A stretch of DNA of 64,000 nt from positions 1 through 64,000 of IMG/VR virus record IMGVR_UViG_3300009008_000009. One strand, 5' to 3'. Numbering within the stretch: position 1 is the first letter of the stretch; every line of letters starts with the position of its first letter. The DNA comes from a virus. A program made the position numbers and the translations under genes. The notes beneath the pieces were generated by a model that did not search any database, had not been told where the DNA came from, and was given only the letters and a program-made list of their open reading frames with translations. Shown piece by piece: positions 10,101 through 17,136 of this stretch.

Positions 10101-11269
10101 TCTTGTGCAAGGATGATGAGTTCCGATGCTCTACGGAAACGGTCCACTGCAAACGCACCGTCTTCGGTCTTGTACCTGATGAGGTTATGGCTGGCAAGGT
10201 TACAGGCAGAGTTATTGATGTAGTGATACTCAGCACACGGATTACTGGCACCGAAGTAATGAGTGTTACTGACTGGGTTCCACATGTTTATCAGGGTGTC
10301 AAACTGAAGCCCCGGGTCTCCGGTCTCCCATGCGTTCTCTGCGATGGACCGGAAAAGGTCGGCTGCGTGGATCGTGTCTGACGTCTCTCCGTCGGTCACC
10401 CGTTTGAGATCCCAGTCTGACTTGTCGGCCACGGCCCGCATGAAGTCGTCTCCAACCCGAACACTGTGATTGGCATTCTGGTAGGCTACAGTTCCGTACG
10501 CATCGCCGTCAAGGCCACTACTATACCCAGCCGCTAAAAGATCACGGGCCTTCTGGTCTTCCTTGGTCTTGCACTTAATGAAGTCTACGATGTCTGGGTG
10601 ATCAATGTTCAGGATGATAATCTTTGCCGCACGTCGAGTACGGCCACCCGACTTAATTACACCAGCAAAGGCGTCGTACCCCTTCATAAAGCTCACCGGG
10701 CCACTGGCCTTACCACCAGTTCCGGAAAGAGACTCGGTAGAACCACGAAGGGTGCTGAGGTTTACCCCAGCACCCGACCCGCCTTTGAATATGATTGCCT
10801 CGTCCCGGGCCAGCTTCATTATTGATTCCATGCTGTCATCAACCTCGTTGATGAAGCATGCACTGGCCTGCTGAGGACCGTCCGCACCAATATTAAACCA
10901 CACCGGACTGTTGAAGGCAAAGTACTGGTTGATCAACAGCCAAGTCAGCTCATCAGAGAATGCCTCGGCGTCGTCAGCATGGAAGTAACCGCCGTGTAAA
11001 CCCCACTGCGTAATGGTACTGACAACCCGATTAATAACCTGCTTGATCGACGTCTCGCGCTGGGACGTTCCGGGTTCACCACGAAAGTACTTAGAAACCG
11101 CGATGTTACTAGATTGATGTGACCACGTAATCGGAAATTCTACGTCTTCTTGCTTGAACACCGCTTCACCGTCAGCTCCGATAATCTTCGCGTCCCGCTT
11201 TTCCCATTCAATTTCGTCGTATGGATGAATGTCCGGATTGGAAAAGAGACGAGAGATACTTAACGCCAT
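7178..11269 (-). CDS. nrdJ: class II (adenosylcobalamin-dependent) ribonucleotide reductase with intein
   Basis: Reduces ribonucleotides to deoxyribonucleotides with a B12-derived thiyl radical, without oxygen or an NrdB partner. Numbered from the ATG at 11269 (AGGAGAT ribosome site; an upstream TTG extends the frame by seven codons), the active site is complete: C138, N343, C345 (radical cysteine, in NPCAEYHY), E347 and C356 in ACNLAS, matching the spacing of known NrdJ. Residues 534-981 are an intein inserted in the conserved APTG/TIAFMMD loop; removal leaves about 915 residues. The C-terminus has a CGGC...CPNC zinc ribbon plus a last cysteine for electron transfer. It supplies dNTPs for phage replication. 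Confidence 0.95.
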   Translation of the reverse strand: MALSISRLFSNPDIHPYDEIEWEKRDAKIIGADGEAVFKQEDVEFPITWSHQSSNIAVSKYFRGEPGTSQRETSIKQVINRVVSTITQWGLHGGYFHADDAEAFSDELTWLLINQYFAFNSPVWFNIGADGPQQASACFINEVDDSMESIMKLARDEAIIFKGGSGAGVNLSTLRGSTESLSGTGGKASGPVSFMKGYDAFAGVIKSGGRTRRAAKIIILNIDHPDIVDFIKCKTKEDQKARDLLAAGYSSGLDGDAYGTVAYQNANHSVRVGDDFMRAVADKSDWDLKRVTDGETSDTIHAADLFRSIAENAWETGDPGLQFDTLINMWNPVSNTHYFGASNPCAEYHYINNSACNLASHNLIRYKTEDGAFAVDRFRRASELIILAQEIMVANVDYPTEEIARNSKAHRPLGLGYANLGGLLMVLGLPYGSEDGRRVAAAITALMHASAASMSCQVADELGPFDLFEENRDPYLRVMEKHRTAAESLGLDLDGFTAPIYDMANTILADVCNSIAHGAGIRNGQLTLLAPTGCLATDTMLLSSAGILPLGVLGDVNGDKWQDLDLNIMQEKSVEKSSQFFINGEDHVMEITTKRGHALVGTYGHKIRIIDECGEYVWRKFQDIKPGDLAVFRLGGHEELLMDKPYTVLHGDSTPVHGNESSITFPDVLDERLAEVIGYYVGNGYTKDNYGLCLTVPNNNRDIDSVFESWAESIGVHIQSEERSGCHTVTIPSRRLVRWLKSNRLADKPRGNHGEGAFGASIPISILKSRTSVVCAFIRGLFDADGTVTLVKGTPSVAFSTVSPVLVNQVQVVLESLGIMTTRRQQPESGDRFGDKQRYEVRVANVRSARVYADKIGFISSRKKIRLTDGLSTSTGDESHGISIRNAVIQQDFYDASVGLPSEVRQDIAVRKTAAINLLWARDKISKYPQLRKTKIAAILSLGDVYFDVVVSNTQAGIQKTVDLSVPMNNTYVVSGFVSHNTIAFMMDADTTGIEPEFGLVKFKRLVGGGEMKMVNRLVPEALRTLGYDDDAVASIANYVTDNGTIENCPDLKDDHLPVFDCSIPPLNGERSIHYMDHVKMVAAVQPFLSGAVSKTINMPNTATVEDIEEVYWKGWEMGIKVMSIYRDGCKAIQPYASKSEGDDATPEYEVVIPLPRPVIGDAKAITHKFNVSGHEGYVSVSKYPDGLPSSLMVVISKEGSTLSGLLDAFAAAVTLGFQHGIPLQTFVDRFTGMRFEPHGFTPNQDIKEADSIIDYIFKWLYLTYNPPVEVPEMHTFQELPEEYLVGNGNGNGEFKNVSFAASRPAMPNVTMHNVSMEPIQSVPAMVSADAGPVCGGCGTIMVPNGACHRCPNCGTDTGCSGI
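8327..9670 (-). mobile_element. intein with LAGLIDADG homing endonuclease in nrdJ
   Basis: The element encodes 448 residues. It begins with Cys (CLATDTML) and ends with SHN, followed by Thr of the host protein, as needed for protein splicing. The B block is present as GTYGH. Two LAGLIDADG helices are visible: EVIGYYVGNGY and AFIRGLFDADG, the second with its catalytic Asp. The endonuclease therefore looks intact and could home into intein-free nrdJ genes. Insertion at this active-site loop is a known site in class II reductases. Confidence 0.93.
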
Positions 11270-11331
11270 GGGACATCTCCTATGGTACAAGATTTCTCAA
11301 GTGTTGTAGATAACCGAACGTAAGACTATGA

Positions 11332-11562
11332 TCAGCCTCCAATCAATAAGTGAGTTGCAAGAGATCCGATAATCGTTCCGATAACCGCACCCAGTGCACC
11401 AACAATTACAAACTTAGCCTTCATCGCGGACACAGCCAGTGCAAGGTCGTAAATCCTGTCTGAGTTCTTGGTTATCGACTCACGATTTGACATTATACAG
11501 AATGAGCAAGATGCTTCTACCGGCCCCGTGTGCTGCTGATATTGTTCCGGCTTTGTAAACAT
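11332..11562 (-). CDS. small single-span membrane protein
   Basis: Not recognised by family. It has 76 residues with one hydrophobic segment near the C-terminus (FVIVGALGAVIGTIIG) after a helical, charged N-terminal part. An alternative start at MSNRESIT would give 52 residues and remove a CSFC pair. The layout resembles XhlA-type haemolysin/holin accessory proteins, but short tail-anchored proteins of other roles look alike. Confidence 0.6.
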   Translation of the reverse strand: MFTKPEQYQQHTGPVEASCSFCIMSNRESITKNSDRIYDLALAVSAMKAKFVIVGALGAVIGTIIGSLATHLLIGG

Positions 11563-11588
11563 AACGAATGACCCCGGGAGGTTTTGCC

Positions 11589-12113
11589 CTATTGGACTAT
11601 GAGTGATGGCCGGTTAATGAAAAATACCTGAGTGTTGGGTGCGAGCGCACGCCCAGAATGAACAACCCCCGGAATAGCATGGTACGCCGGAGAGGTGTTT
11701 GTAAGCACCTGAGAAGGGCCGTCTGGGTGCTTAATTTCTAAAGACCCCGCGTAACAGATAATCCATTCGTGAACGTCATGGTCATGATCTGGAAACTCTG
11801 CGTCTGGTGTGAGCGCCCGTGATATCCCAGCAGAGATTAGATTTTCCGGGTCATTGTACAATAGGGTTAGCGACCAGTCTCCTAACACAAATGGAACTCC
11901 TTCAACCTCGGCAGATTCAGTTCGTTGAAGATGTTCTACAATATCGGCGTCGCTTTGACAACCCATACGCAGTACATGTGATCGTTTTCGTGGTATGATA
12001 CGAGCAATAGCAAGAGAAAACTTTGAAATAATATCGTTGCCCATAATATCTTTAGGCGACGACGGATGACGCAAGTCAATATTAACGCATACCCCTCCAC
12101 TACCGTTCTGCAT
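11589..12113 (-). CDS. cupin-domain protein
   Basis: The C-terminal half (about 95-170) carries a single cupin barrel: PDHDHDVHEWIICYAGSLEI supplies the HxH...E metal ligands, and AYHAIPGVVHS supplies the second-motif histidine. The N-terminal half is unlike known families. Small cupins bind a metal and act as isomerases, dioxygenases or binding proteins; some act on nucleotide sugars, which would suit this glycosyltransferase-rich genome. The start is the ATG behind GGAGACTGACT, coupled to the upstream stop. Confidence 0.65.
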   Translation of the reverse strand: MQNGSGGVCVNIDLRHPSSPKDIMGNDIISKFSLAIARIIPRKRSHVLRMGCQSDADIVEHLQRTESAEVEGVPFVLGDWSLTLLYNDPENLISAGISRALTPDAEFPDHDHDVHEWIICYAGSLEIKHPDGPSQVLTNTSPAYHAIPGVVHSGRALAPNTQVFFINRPSLIVQ

Positions 12114-12115
12114 AG

Positions 12116-12454
12116 TCAGTCTCCGGCTACGTTACTTAAAAACTGGGCACCACCATCAGCTAGTAAAAGTTCAGGGGTAAGTCTCGTCTTGATGACAATG
12201 ACACCAAGAAGCCGCCCTAACTCAGATTCGTAAATGTAAAATCTATCAATGTCAATGCGATGAATTGCAGTTGAACCAACAGGAAATGGAAACTGTGGAA
12301 CGGCGGCTGGATGATGATGGACATTCCACGGAGTGATCTTATGTCTTATCCCACGCTCTTTGAGCCATTCAACAAATCGGTCGAGGTTTCCGAAGACGTC
12401 GGAATGCGAGTCACCTCTCGAAGAGCGGCTTGTAGGGTGTTGACTGTTAGGCAT
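12116..12454 (-). CDS. hypothetical protein overlapping a zinc-ribbon gene
   Basis: Not recognised; 112 residues from the ATG at MPNSQHP (three codons more if the GTG at 12463 is used). The body, from NLDRFVEWLKERGIRHKI to the C-terminus, has good alternating hydrophobicity. It overlaps the 3' end of the zinc-ribbon gene by about 110 bp in another frame, which is unusual for this genome. Confidence 0.55.
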   Translation of the reverse strand: MPNSQHPTSRSSRGDSHSDVFGNLDRFVEWLKERGIRHKITPWNVHHHPAAVPQFPFPVGSTAIHRIDIDRFYIYESELGRLLGVIVIKTRLTPELLLADGGAQFLSNVAGD

Positions 12455-12609
12455 CTCGTACACTCTCGTTCTACCTCTATGGCAACAATATCCAGTCTCG
12501 AATGCCGTTCCCTAATGCAGAAGATTCCCTCTCCATAAAAGCCAAGGGTTATTCCACACTTTATACACTTCCACCTCTTAAGACCCTTAACCTGCTTATC
12601 ATTTAACAT
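12346..12609 (-). CDS. Com-like zinc-ribbon protein
   Basis: An 87-residue protein with a four-cysteine pattern like phage Mu Com: CIKC at 15-18, a further Cys at about 31, and CTRC at 50-53 followed by LTVNTL, resembling the CPRCxxxN ending of Com. Com proteins bind mRNA and control translation of a DNA-modification gene. The last 27 residues overlap the next gene and may be non-conserved. No clear ribosome site precedes the ATG. Confidence 0.5.
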   Translation of the reverse strand: MLNDKQVKGLKRWKCIKCGITLGFYGEGIFCIRERHSRLDIVAIEVERECTRCLTVNTLQAALREVTRIPTSSETSTDLLNGSKSVG

Positions 12610-12782
12610 ATGCAGCCCAAGTACTGTACCAGAATGATAGACTTACACCACCAAGTATCAGCACCTTAGTAAAGCCAGCCTGTAAAATATCAAAGTTTTG
12701 GATTCAGGCTTAGCCAAAAGTCAATACAGCCTTCAGATATTAAAGTAACCTACATAAATTATTACAGTACTAACAAGTGTAC
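12610..12782. other. AT-rich intergenic stretch
   Basis: No gene is seen. It contains an imperfect inverted repeat (TTTTGG...CCAAAA on the minus strand) just after the stop at 12783 and a TATCAT box near 12650 without a convincing -35 element. Confidence 0.5.
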
Positions 12783-13343
12783 CTACACAGAAAAGAATGT
12801 ACTTGCCTCTCTAATGAGATCTGCAGCTTGTGCATGGGGAAAATATACGCTCCGAATTGCAGACATGATCCTGTCATTGATCGAGTATACAGATCCATCC
12901 CACAGTGGAAAGGCGAGAATTGTTTTATCAAAGCTGGATAGATCATTAACAACTACAACGTCTAGTGGATTCATCACATAAACAAACCTGATATTGTCTT
13001 CCGTCACATTATTAATGTTGTAAGTGAGATGCGTAATGTTAGCACTAATATGAACAACCAAGTCAACCAACCCGGCCCACGTGTCAAGCTGCCCCGGTTG
13101 ACTTGTGTAAGCTGCTTTGTAGGAAACATCACCCGCCGACCCAATCCCCTCACTTGTAACAAAGGTCTGATTGATCACAGATGTCTGCTGACTGGTAAGA
13201 TAGCGAAAGGCAATAGTACTTCCAGTTGTTCGAGCTTTGAGTGCAATGATAAACTCAGAAACCCGGTCGTAGGCAACAAGTGCCCCACCACTCTCATAGG
13301 CCATTGCATCTTCTGGATCGAGCGCTATGGCAATTGATGGCAT
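12783..13343 (-). CDS. hypothetical virion-like protein
   Basis: Not recognised. It has 186 residues, is rich in beta-formers, Ser and Thr, and has no Cys or membrane segment. The N-terminus (MPSIAIALDPEDAMAYESG) and the rest resemble small structural subunits. The ATG follows AGGACTGGTT. It lies alone between a terminator and the AT-rich stretch. Confidence 0.65.
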   Translation of the reverse strand: MPSIAIALDPEDAMAYESGGALVAYDRVSEFIIALKARTTGSTIAFRYLTSQQTSVINQTFVTSEGIGSAGDVSYKAAYTSQPGQLDTWAGLVDLVVHISANITHLTYNINNVTEDNIRFVYVMNPLDVVVVNDLSSFDKTILAFPLWDGSVYSINDRIMSAIRSVYFPHAQAADLIREASTFFSV

Positions 13344-13354
13344 AACCAGTCCTC

Positions 13355-13402
13355 AAAACTTTGTGCGAGAGCTTTCTCCCTCACCGGTACTAACTCTCGC
13401 AC
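13355..13402 (-). terminator. rho-independent terminator
   Basis: Read on the minus strand, a perfect 9-bp stem (GTGCGAGAG / CTCTCGCAC, arms 13394-13402 and 13363-13371) is followed by AAAGTTTTG. It lies downstream of the membrane-protein operon that ends at 13466. Confidence 0.7.
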
Positions 13403-13465
13403 GGGGCGCAGGAGGTCAACGACTCGTACAGCCTGTGGGGAGAATCGCTGCATCCATGGAAATAC

Positions 13466-14005
13466 TCACTTCTGCTTGTTACGTTTCCGGTTGGCCTTGG
13501 TCAGTTCTGGCTTGGGAATCAGGTCGAGCAGTGGTTTGCACGGCCCCCAGACAACGAAGAACCCTGCACCATACAGCGCAAGTAACTCGAAAGTAAACTT
13601 CCAGCCAGCACCCCATGGCACCGTTACAGTCAAACTTCCCGTGACAGCCTCAGCTACGGCGACTACGAGGTATGAAAAGGTCATTGCAATGATAACCCCG
13701 CGTATGGTTCCAAGCGCGTGAACCGCGTCGCTGAATAGACTAATGCCCTGTTCAAAGAAGCTGATAAGCCACGGTGGATAGTTGTCGTACCATAGTTCTT
13801 TCATCGGAAGATACAGAGACCGTTCGCTGTGATGCCAAGCGTACGAGTTAGTCCACCACTCTCTGGACAGCGGGGAGACTAGAAAGTCTCGAACCGAGTC
13901 CGGGACTCGTTTCATGAAATGGTCGCGGAGTGCGTGAATTGCACCGAGTACAATCATCACAATTCGCAGCACCCAGATAAGATGACCAAGTAAGAAATCC
14001 ATCAT
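13466..14005 (-). CDS. multi-span membrane protein
   Basis: Not recognised. The 179 residues contain hydrophobic segments at about 3-24, 92-117 and 137-158, and a basic C-terminal tail ending KANRKRNKQK, so three or four spans with a cytoplasmic tail are likely. It overlaps the upstream gene by 4 bp (ATGA). A holin role is possible but unsupported. Confidence 0.65.
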   Translation of the reverse strand: MMDFLLGHLIWVLRIVMIVLGAIHALRDHFMKRVPDSVRDFLVSPLSREWWTNSYAWHHSERSLYLPMKELWYDNYPPWLISFFEQGISLFSDAVHALGTIRGVIIAMTFSYLVVAVAEAVTGSLTVTVPWGAGWKFTFELLALYGAGFFVVWGPCKPLLDLIPKPELTKANRKRNKQK

Positions 14006-14637
14006 GACTCCGCATCTTGTTCACTTAATGGTAGTTCATTATACCAGTATTCGTACGCCGTTTTCCACTGAAACTCGTCGGGGGTGTAAACTTCCCCGCG
14101 ACTACACTCAAGACACGACGTACTAATCTCCCCACCCTCAAGGTAAATGTAATAGGTCTTTTCGCCACACTGCGGACACTTCGGCGTTCTTATTGGACGA
14201 GGCAGGGACTTCCATAACAACCGAAACTCAGCCTCAACCAGCTTAATCGTACGGGGGTCTTTGGAGTACTCCTCCAGCAGTTCCCGCCTCGTCCGATAGA
14301 AGGCCACGGAGTACTGAGTCCGACGCATTCCGGGTTTAATCTTCTTTGACAGGTACTTGAAAAACTTAGTGTCTCGCAGTACGAGCATCGTCCGGACAGG
14401 CCAGTTATCGCGGAATGGTGGAATGAATGACTCAATGGTAGATCGTCCGAGGTCGCCAATCTGAAAGTACCTACCGTTCTTCGACCGCCGTACGTAACGC
14501 GGTGTTAGCCTGTCGGCGGATTCCCGGTAGGTCTCGTCGGTGAACTCAAGTCGGTTCAGTTCACCCTTTACACGTGCCCGCTCGGTCTGTACGTACAACT
14601 TGGTCAGGACTGCGATATCTTGCGCGTACAGCATCAT
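14002..14637 (-). CDS. zinc-ribbon protein, unknown function
   Basis: Not recognised beyond a C-terminal zinc ribbon: C154-C157 (CPQC) and C175-C178 (CLEC), separated by a short hairpin. The N-terminal 140 residues are basic and helical and include YVRRSKNGRYFQIGDLGR. It sits in a three-gene chain with 4-bp overlaps at both ends. Nucleic-acid binding is a reasonable guess. Confidence 0.65.
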   Translation of the reverse strand: MMLYAQDIAVLTKLYVQTERARVKGELNRLEFTDETYRESADRLTPRYVRRSKNGRYFQIGDLGRSTIESFIPPFRDNWPVRTMLVLRDTKFFKYLSKKIKPGMRRTQYSVAFYRTRRELLEEYSKDPRTIKLVEAEFRLLWKSLPRPIRTPKCPQCGEKTYYIYLEGGEISTSCLECSRGEVYTPDEFQWKTAYEYWYNELPLSEQDAES

Positions 14638-14909
14638 AGATGAACGCCCAGTCCGGTTGTTAGCACCTCAAAGAACTTGGCCTCGTCGACGATCTTGGTG
14701 GTGCTGGCCGAGTCGTCTCGGACCAAGGACAGACGAACTCGACGGTCGCACACACCTTCAACTTCTGGAACGACGTCAATGGAAAGTTTGAATGACTCGT
14801 TATCTTGCTCGCCATGTACAACTAATGGGCCAGCCCCTGCATCAATCTGCTCACGCTGCTCACGGATGGTTGATAGTAGGGCGGACTTCTCGAATTGCTG
14901 CTCCGACAT
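14634..14909 (-). CDS. hypothetical protein
   Basis: Not recognised; 91 residues, an N-terminal helix followed by beta strands, no Cys pair. It is the first gene after the promoter at 14941-14969 and overlaps the zinc-ribbon gene by 4 bp. Confidence 0.65.
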   Translation of the reverse strand: MSEQQFEKSALLSTIREQREQIDAGAGPLVVHGEQDNESFKLSIDVVPEVEGVCDRRVRLSLVRDDSASTTKIVDEAKFFEVLTTGLGVHL

Positions 14910-14940
14910 AAAAACCTCAGGTGGTTATGGTTACATCAAC

Positions 14941-14969
14941 ATGATAAAGAAAAACCCCTACAGGGTCAA
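14941..14969 (-). promoter_or_regulatory. promoter of the terminator/promoter family
   Basis: TTGACC, 17 nt, TATCAT on the minus strand. The palindrome after the -10 box is imperfect here (CATGTTGATG). The -35 element lies inside the loop and stem of the terminator of the preceding gene. Confidence 0.75.
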
Positions 14970-14984
14970 GTGCTCCTGTAGAGG
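14945..14984 (-). terminator. rho-independent terminator
   Basis: A ten-position stem with one mismatch (CCTCTACAGG / CCTGTAGGGG on the minus strand) is followed by TTTTTC. It ends the gene 15005-15319 and overlaps the promoter of the next unit. Confidence 0.8.
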
Positions 14985-15004
14985 TTTGTGGGGTTCCGGT
15001 CGTT

Positions 15005-15319
15005 TTACTTTGGTTCGGTCGCCTGTGTCAGGGCGGCAAGATTTACGTGATATGTCTTGGAAGTCCAAGAGTTGCCTTCGTAGTCAAGTTCAAAAACCAG
15101 CTCGGTCTCGCCCTTGGCGATCTTCTCGCCGGTGATCCGGCAGCGGGCTCGGCCAGTTGCGGTCTTTATCTCGATCAGGCTGTTCGGGTTGAACCAAGGT
15201 GTGCGGCTGATGATGGTGTCCTTATCTCCCCGCACACTGTTGCGATGGTTTTCATAAGCCTCTGCAAGTTCGTGAATCTCGTTTGCGGGCAGGGTCTTGA
15301 ATTCGGTCTTGGTTTCCAT
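15005..15319 (-). CDS. hypothetical protein with degenerate PARP-type zinc-finger pattern
   Basis: A 104-residue protein. The start is the ATG behind CCGGAGGACGCCCC; the open frame upstream of it runs through the promoter and into the tmRNA and is not coding. The C-terminal half (ARCRITGEKIAKGETEL, then SKTYHVNL) resembles PARP-type nick-sensing zinc fingers, but the second and fourth Cys are absent, so metal binding is doubtful. It has its own promoter and terminator. Confidence 0.65.
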   Translation of the reverse strand: METKTEFKTLPANEIHELAEAYENHRNSVRGDKDTIISRTPWFNPNSLIEIKTATGRARCRITGEKIAKGETELVFELDYEGNSWTSKTYHVNLAALTQATEPK

Positions 15320-15356
15320 GGGGCGTCCTCCGGGGTTGTTTACTTTGCACATGTAC

Positions 15357-15385
15357 ATGATAACACAAAGCGAGCCGGAAAGCAA
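15357..15385 (-). promoter_or_regulatory. promoter with CATGTACATG palindrome
   Basis: TTGCTT, 17 nt, TATCAT on the minus strand, with the perfect palindrome CATGTACATG starting at the end of the -10 box. It drives the gene starting at 15319. A second copy of the palindrome lies in the loop of the overlapping terminator hairpin. Confidence 0.8.
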
Positions 15386-15414
15386 CCTCATGTACATGAG
15401 ATGCTCTCCGGCTC
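15372..15414 (-). terminator. terminator downstream of tmRNA
   Basis: An 8-bp stem GAGCCGGA / TCCGGCTC with an inner 14-bp palindrome (CTCATGTACATGAG). It lies 15 bp after the tmRNA 3' end. The T-rich stretch after the stem is weak, so this may instead be a processing or attenuation hairpin. Confidence 0.6.
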
Positions 15415-15428
15415 TTAAGCGAGGATAC

Positions 15429-15777
15429 TGGTGGAGACGTGGGGAATCGAACCCCAGTCCGAATGGTTTTACCAACCCCATTCTACGTGCGTAGTCTACT
15501 CAGACCGCAGACAGGTCATCACCGTGTATTTTGTGCTCCGGGACACGATAAAACCGGATCAACACAACCCAGAGGATTGAAGTGCCGACATTTGTCGACC
15601 GGAAATCCTGAGTCGCTATCGGCTTGCTACTCAGGGTCCGGGAGATGACTACTGTTTAAGCAGCCGCTCTCAAGGGAGTTTGCTCTTCAGCAATTATGGA
15701 TGTTCTGCCCTCTTGCAGTTGGACAGCCACTGGCACGCATGAAATCAACTTACCACCCGTCGAAACCAATCGTCCCC
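15429..15777 (-). ncRNA. ssrA: transfer-messenger RNA (tmRNA)
   Basis: Rescues ribosomes stalled on broken mRNA and tags the peptide for degradation. The 5' end GGGGACGATTGGTTTCGACG is the hallmark of ssrA. The 3' end has a T-arm (TGGGG TTCGATT CCCCA) and CGTCTCCACCA. The 5' GGGGACG pairs with CGTCTCC and keeps the G3-U70 wobble that alanyl-tRNA synthetase needs. The tag frame lies about 70 nt from the 5' end and ends in Ala-Ala-Ala. CCA is encoded. The length of 349 nt is normal. The host mostly supplies this RNA, so a phage copy is notable. Confidence 0.95.
15656..15709 (-). other. tmRNA tag-peptide reading frame
   Basis: On the minus strand the frame from GGC reads GRTSIIAEEQTPLRAAA and stops at TAA. 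The hydrophobic end LRAAA fits a ClpXP/ClpAP-type degradation tag. The resume codon is inferred; codons further upstream (CTG CAA GAG) are also open. Confidence 0.75.
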
Positions 15778-15805
15778 GCTTGTGAAAGATCAATGGTACA
15801 AACTT

Positions 15806-16306
15806 CTATTCACCGTCAGCTAGTGTACGCTGTGAATTCTTAATCACCGTCTGCACTGAATCAGCTGCGGCTGTCATTCCAGCCCGGTAGTACAAGTTAC
15901 CTAAAAACCAGCGGAAGAAGTTAATGCCTTGTAACGTACCGGCAGTAGCCTCTTCCCCCTGTAAGAGCAGCTGTTCCTCCCATCTCGGAAGGATCAGCTC
16001 CATCGCAGTTACAGTCACAATAGGAGAAACTGATCTGTGGTCGGCGAGCTGGTAATAGCAATATACAGTCACCGCTCTATCACGGAGTGCGTTGATCGAC
16101 TCAGGTCCAAACAACGTGACTGCCAGCTCAGCAGCTGCACTCGAGTTAGTATAAGCAACATAAAAGTTCTCGTCAAGCGCATCGTAGTAAGCAGTCACAC
16201 GTAGTGACTTATACAAGAGCTCGTCCATACTCAGTTCTTGCTCTGGTTGGCCCAGAACCATGGAAGTGAGCATTAACGATAATAGCAATGTCAAGATGTA
16301 CTTCAT
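15806..16306 (-). CDS. exported protein with signal peptide, unknown function
   Basis: The first 19 residues (MKYILTLLLSLMLTSMVLG) form a typical Sec signal peptide with probable cleavage before QPEQ; there is no lipobox Cys. The mature part of about 147 residues is helical and not recognised. It lies between the structured RNA region and the tmRNA and may share their transcript. Phage genes with this layout often act in the periplasm in superinfection control or lysis, but nothing here proves that. Confidence 0.7.
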   Translation of the reverse strand: MKYILTLLLSLMLTSMVLGQPEQELSMDELLYKSLRVTAYYDALDENFYVAYTNSSAAAELAVTLFGPESINALRDRAVTVYCYYQLADHRSVSPIVTVTAMELILPRWEEQLLLQGEEATAGTLQGINFFRWFLGNLYYRAGMTAAADSVQTVIKNSQRTLADGE

Positions 16307-16327
16307 GGTCTTCTATCCTGTTAGACT

Positions 16328-16392
16328 GAGACGGTGCAGCCCTATTAGCAACCAAGCACGTGGCTGGTGCAGGATGGATACTGCACCGTCTC
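16328..16392 (-). ncRNA. structured RNA element closed by a perfect 12-bp stem
   Basis: GAGACGGTGCAG pairs perfectly with CTGCACCGTCTC 41 nt away. Inside, GCAACCAAGC can pair with GCTGGTGC with two bulged A residues, so two stacked hairpins are expected. It lies 20 bp upstream of the exported-protein gene. It lacks a T-arm and is not a tRNA. Confidence 0.55.
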
Positions 16393-16443
16393 TTAATCGA
16401 ACCCGGTGCCGCGAGATTCCACCTCGTGGAAAGGTTCAATGGG

Positions 16444-16453
16444 TTGTCAAAGT
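16444..16453 (-). promoter_or_regulatory. boxA-like motif 1
   Basis: ACTTTGACAA on the minus strand, followed by CCCATTGAACC. The core CTTTGACAA is shared with two further sites about 300 nt apart and resembles the boxA antitermination element of bacterial rRNA leaders. Confidence 0.4.
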
Positions 16454-16544
16454 CTGGTGGTCGACTGGTTCTCCGGAGGAGTCGTTCCCCAGCCTCTGGA
16501 ACAGAGCCGCAGCGCTCCTCACACTACGGTTGCCCCACCACCAG
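16454..16544 (-). ncRNA. structured RNA element downstream of tRNA-Pro
   Basis: A 91-nt segment bounded by CTGGTGG and CCACCAG. Inside are complementary stretches such as CTCTGTTCCAGAG. It begins 5 nt after the tRNA 3' end in transcript direction. It lacks tRNA landmarks; the function is unknown. Confidence 0.4.
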
Positions 16545-16549
16545 TTTGT

Positions 16550-16624
16550 CGGAGATACAGGATTCGAACCTGTGGCCCCCTGCTCCCAAAGCAGGTGCGC
16601 TCTACCGGACTGCGCCAATCTCCG
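16550..16624 (-). tRNA. tRNA-Pro(UGG)
   Basis: Seventy-five nt. The acceptor CGGAGAT pairs with ATCTCCG. The anticodon arm is CCTGC TTTGGGA GCAGG with anticodon TGG, and the T-arm is ACAGG TTCGAAT CCTGT. The C1-G72 pair is the known identity element of bacterial tRNA-Pro. CCA is not encoded. UGG reads most Pro codons and may support phage protein synthesis. Confidence 0.97.
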
Positions 16625-16743
16625 ATGAGGAGTCACCACTTGCCCCGTTGCCCGCGTTCGCGGTTCAGCCGCTCTGTCGCCTTAATCCCCGTTTCCGGTT
16701 GAGGCCGAGAGCCAACGTTGGGTTCGTGACAACCCCTGTCTGA

Positions 16744-16753
16744 TTGTCAAAGT
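16744..16753 (-). promoter_or_regulatory. boxA-like motif 2
   Basis: ACTTTGACAA on the minus strand, 300 nt upstream of motif 1 and followed by TCAGACAGG. Confidence 0.4.
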
Positions 16754-17042
16754 AACCTGCTGATAATACTACCTACACCCCACATTACACCAATGCTGCG
16801 GGGAGGCCAGTACCGGTTACCAACCACCGCGCACTACAAAGGTTCATCTGACAGCCATCGACGCAGATGTTAGCGTCAGAATGGGTCACCCACTCCCACA
16901 TTCCTCAATAGTATCCAACCGTAGTCAGCGCCAGAAAAGGAAAGTGTTAGTCTCCAGTTCTATTGATCTACGATCTGAGGTAGCAAGGACTCCACATCGT
17001 TCCACAGAACTTCGGACGGTCCTTGGTCTCGTATTCAGCAGG

Positions 17043-17054
17043 TTGTCAAAGAAC
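17043..17054 (-). promoter_or_regulatory. boxA-like motif 3
   Basis: GTTCTTTGACAACCTGCTGAA on the minus strand is close to boxA in rRNA leaders. It lies about 85 nt after the predicted transcript start, a normal place for an antitermination signal. Only the core 12 bases are given as the feature. Confidence 0.5.
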
Positions 17055-17136
17055 GTTCCCGCTACTTGGTCCATCCACACGAGCGGTCAGCGTGGTTGTC
17101 GATGAGCGAGGCTATGCCATGGCTCGCTCTGGTACT

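Noticed and set aside
15320-15481. N-terminal extension of the gene at 15005
   Set aside because: It runs through a promoter, a terminator and the tmRNA 3' end; the ATG at 15319 has a strong ribosome site.
16394-16460. A TTCGATT sequence on the minus strand resembling a second tRNA T-arm
   Set aside because: The flanking bases do not pair (CCGGG against AAGAG) and no acceptor or anticodon arm can be drawn around it.
16444-17054. The three TTGACA sequences as -35 boxes
   Set aside because: None has a -10 box 16-18 nt downstream; a boxA-like role fits better.
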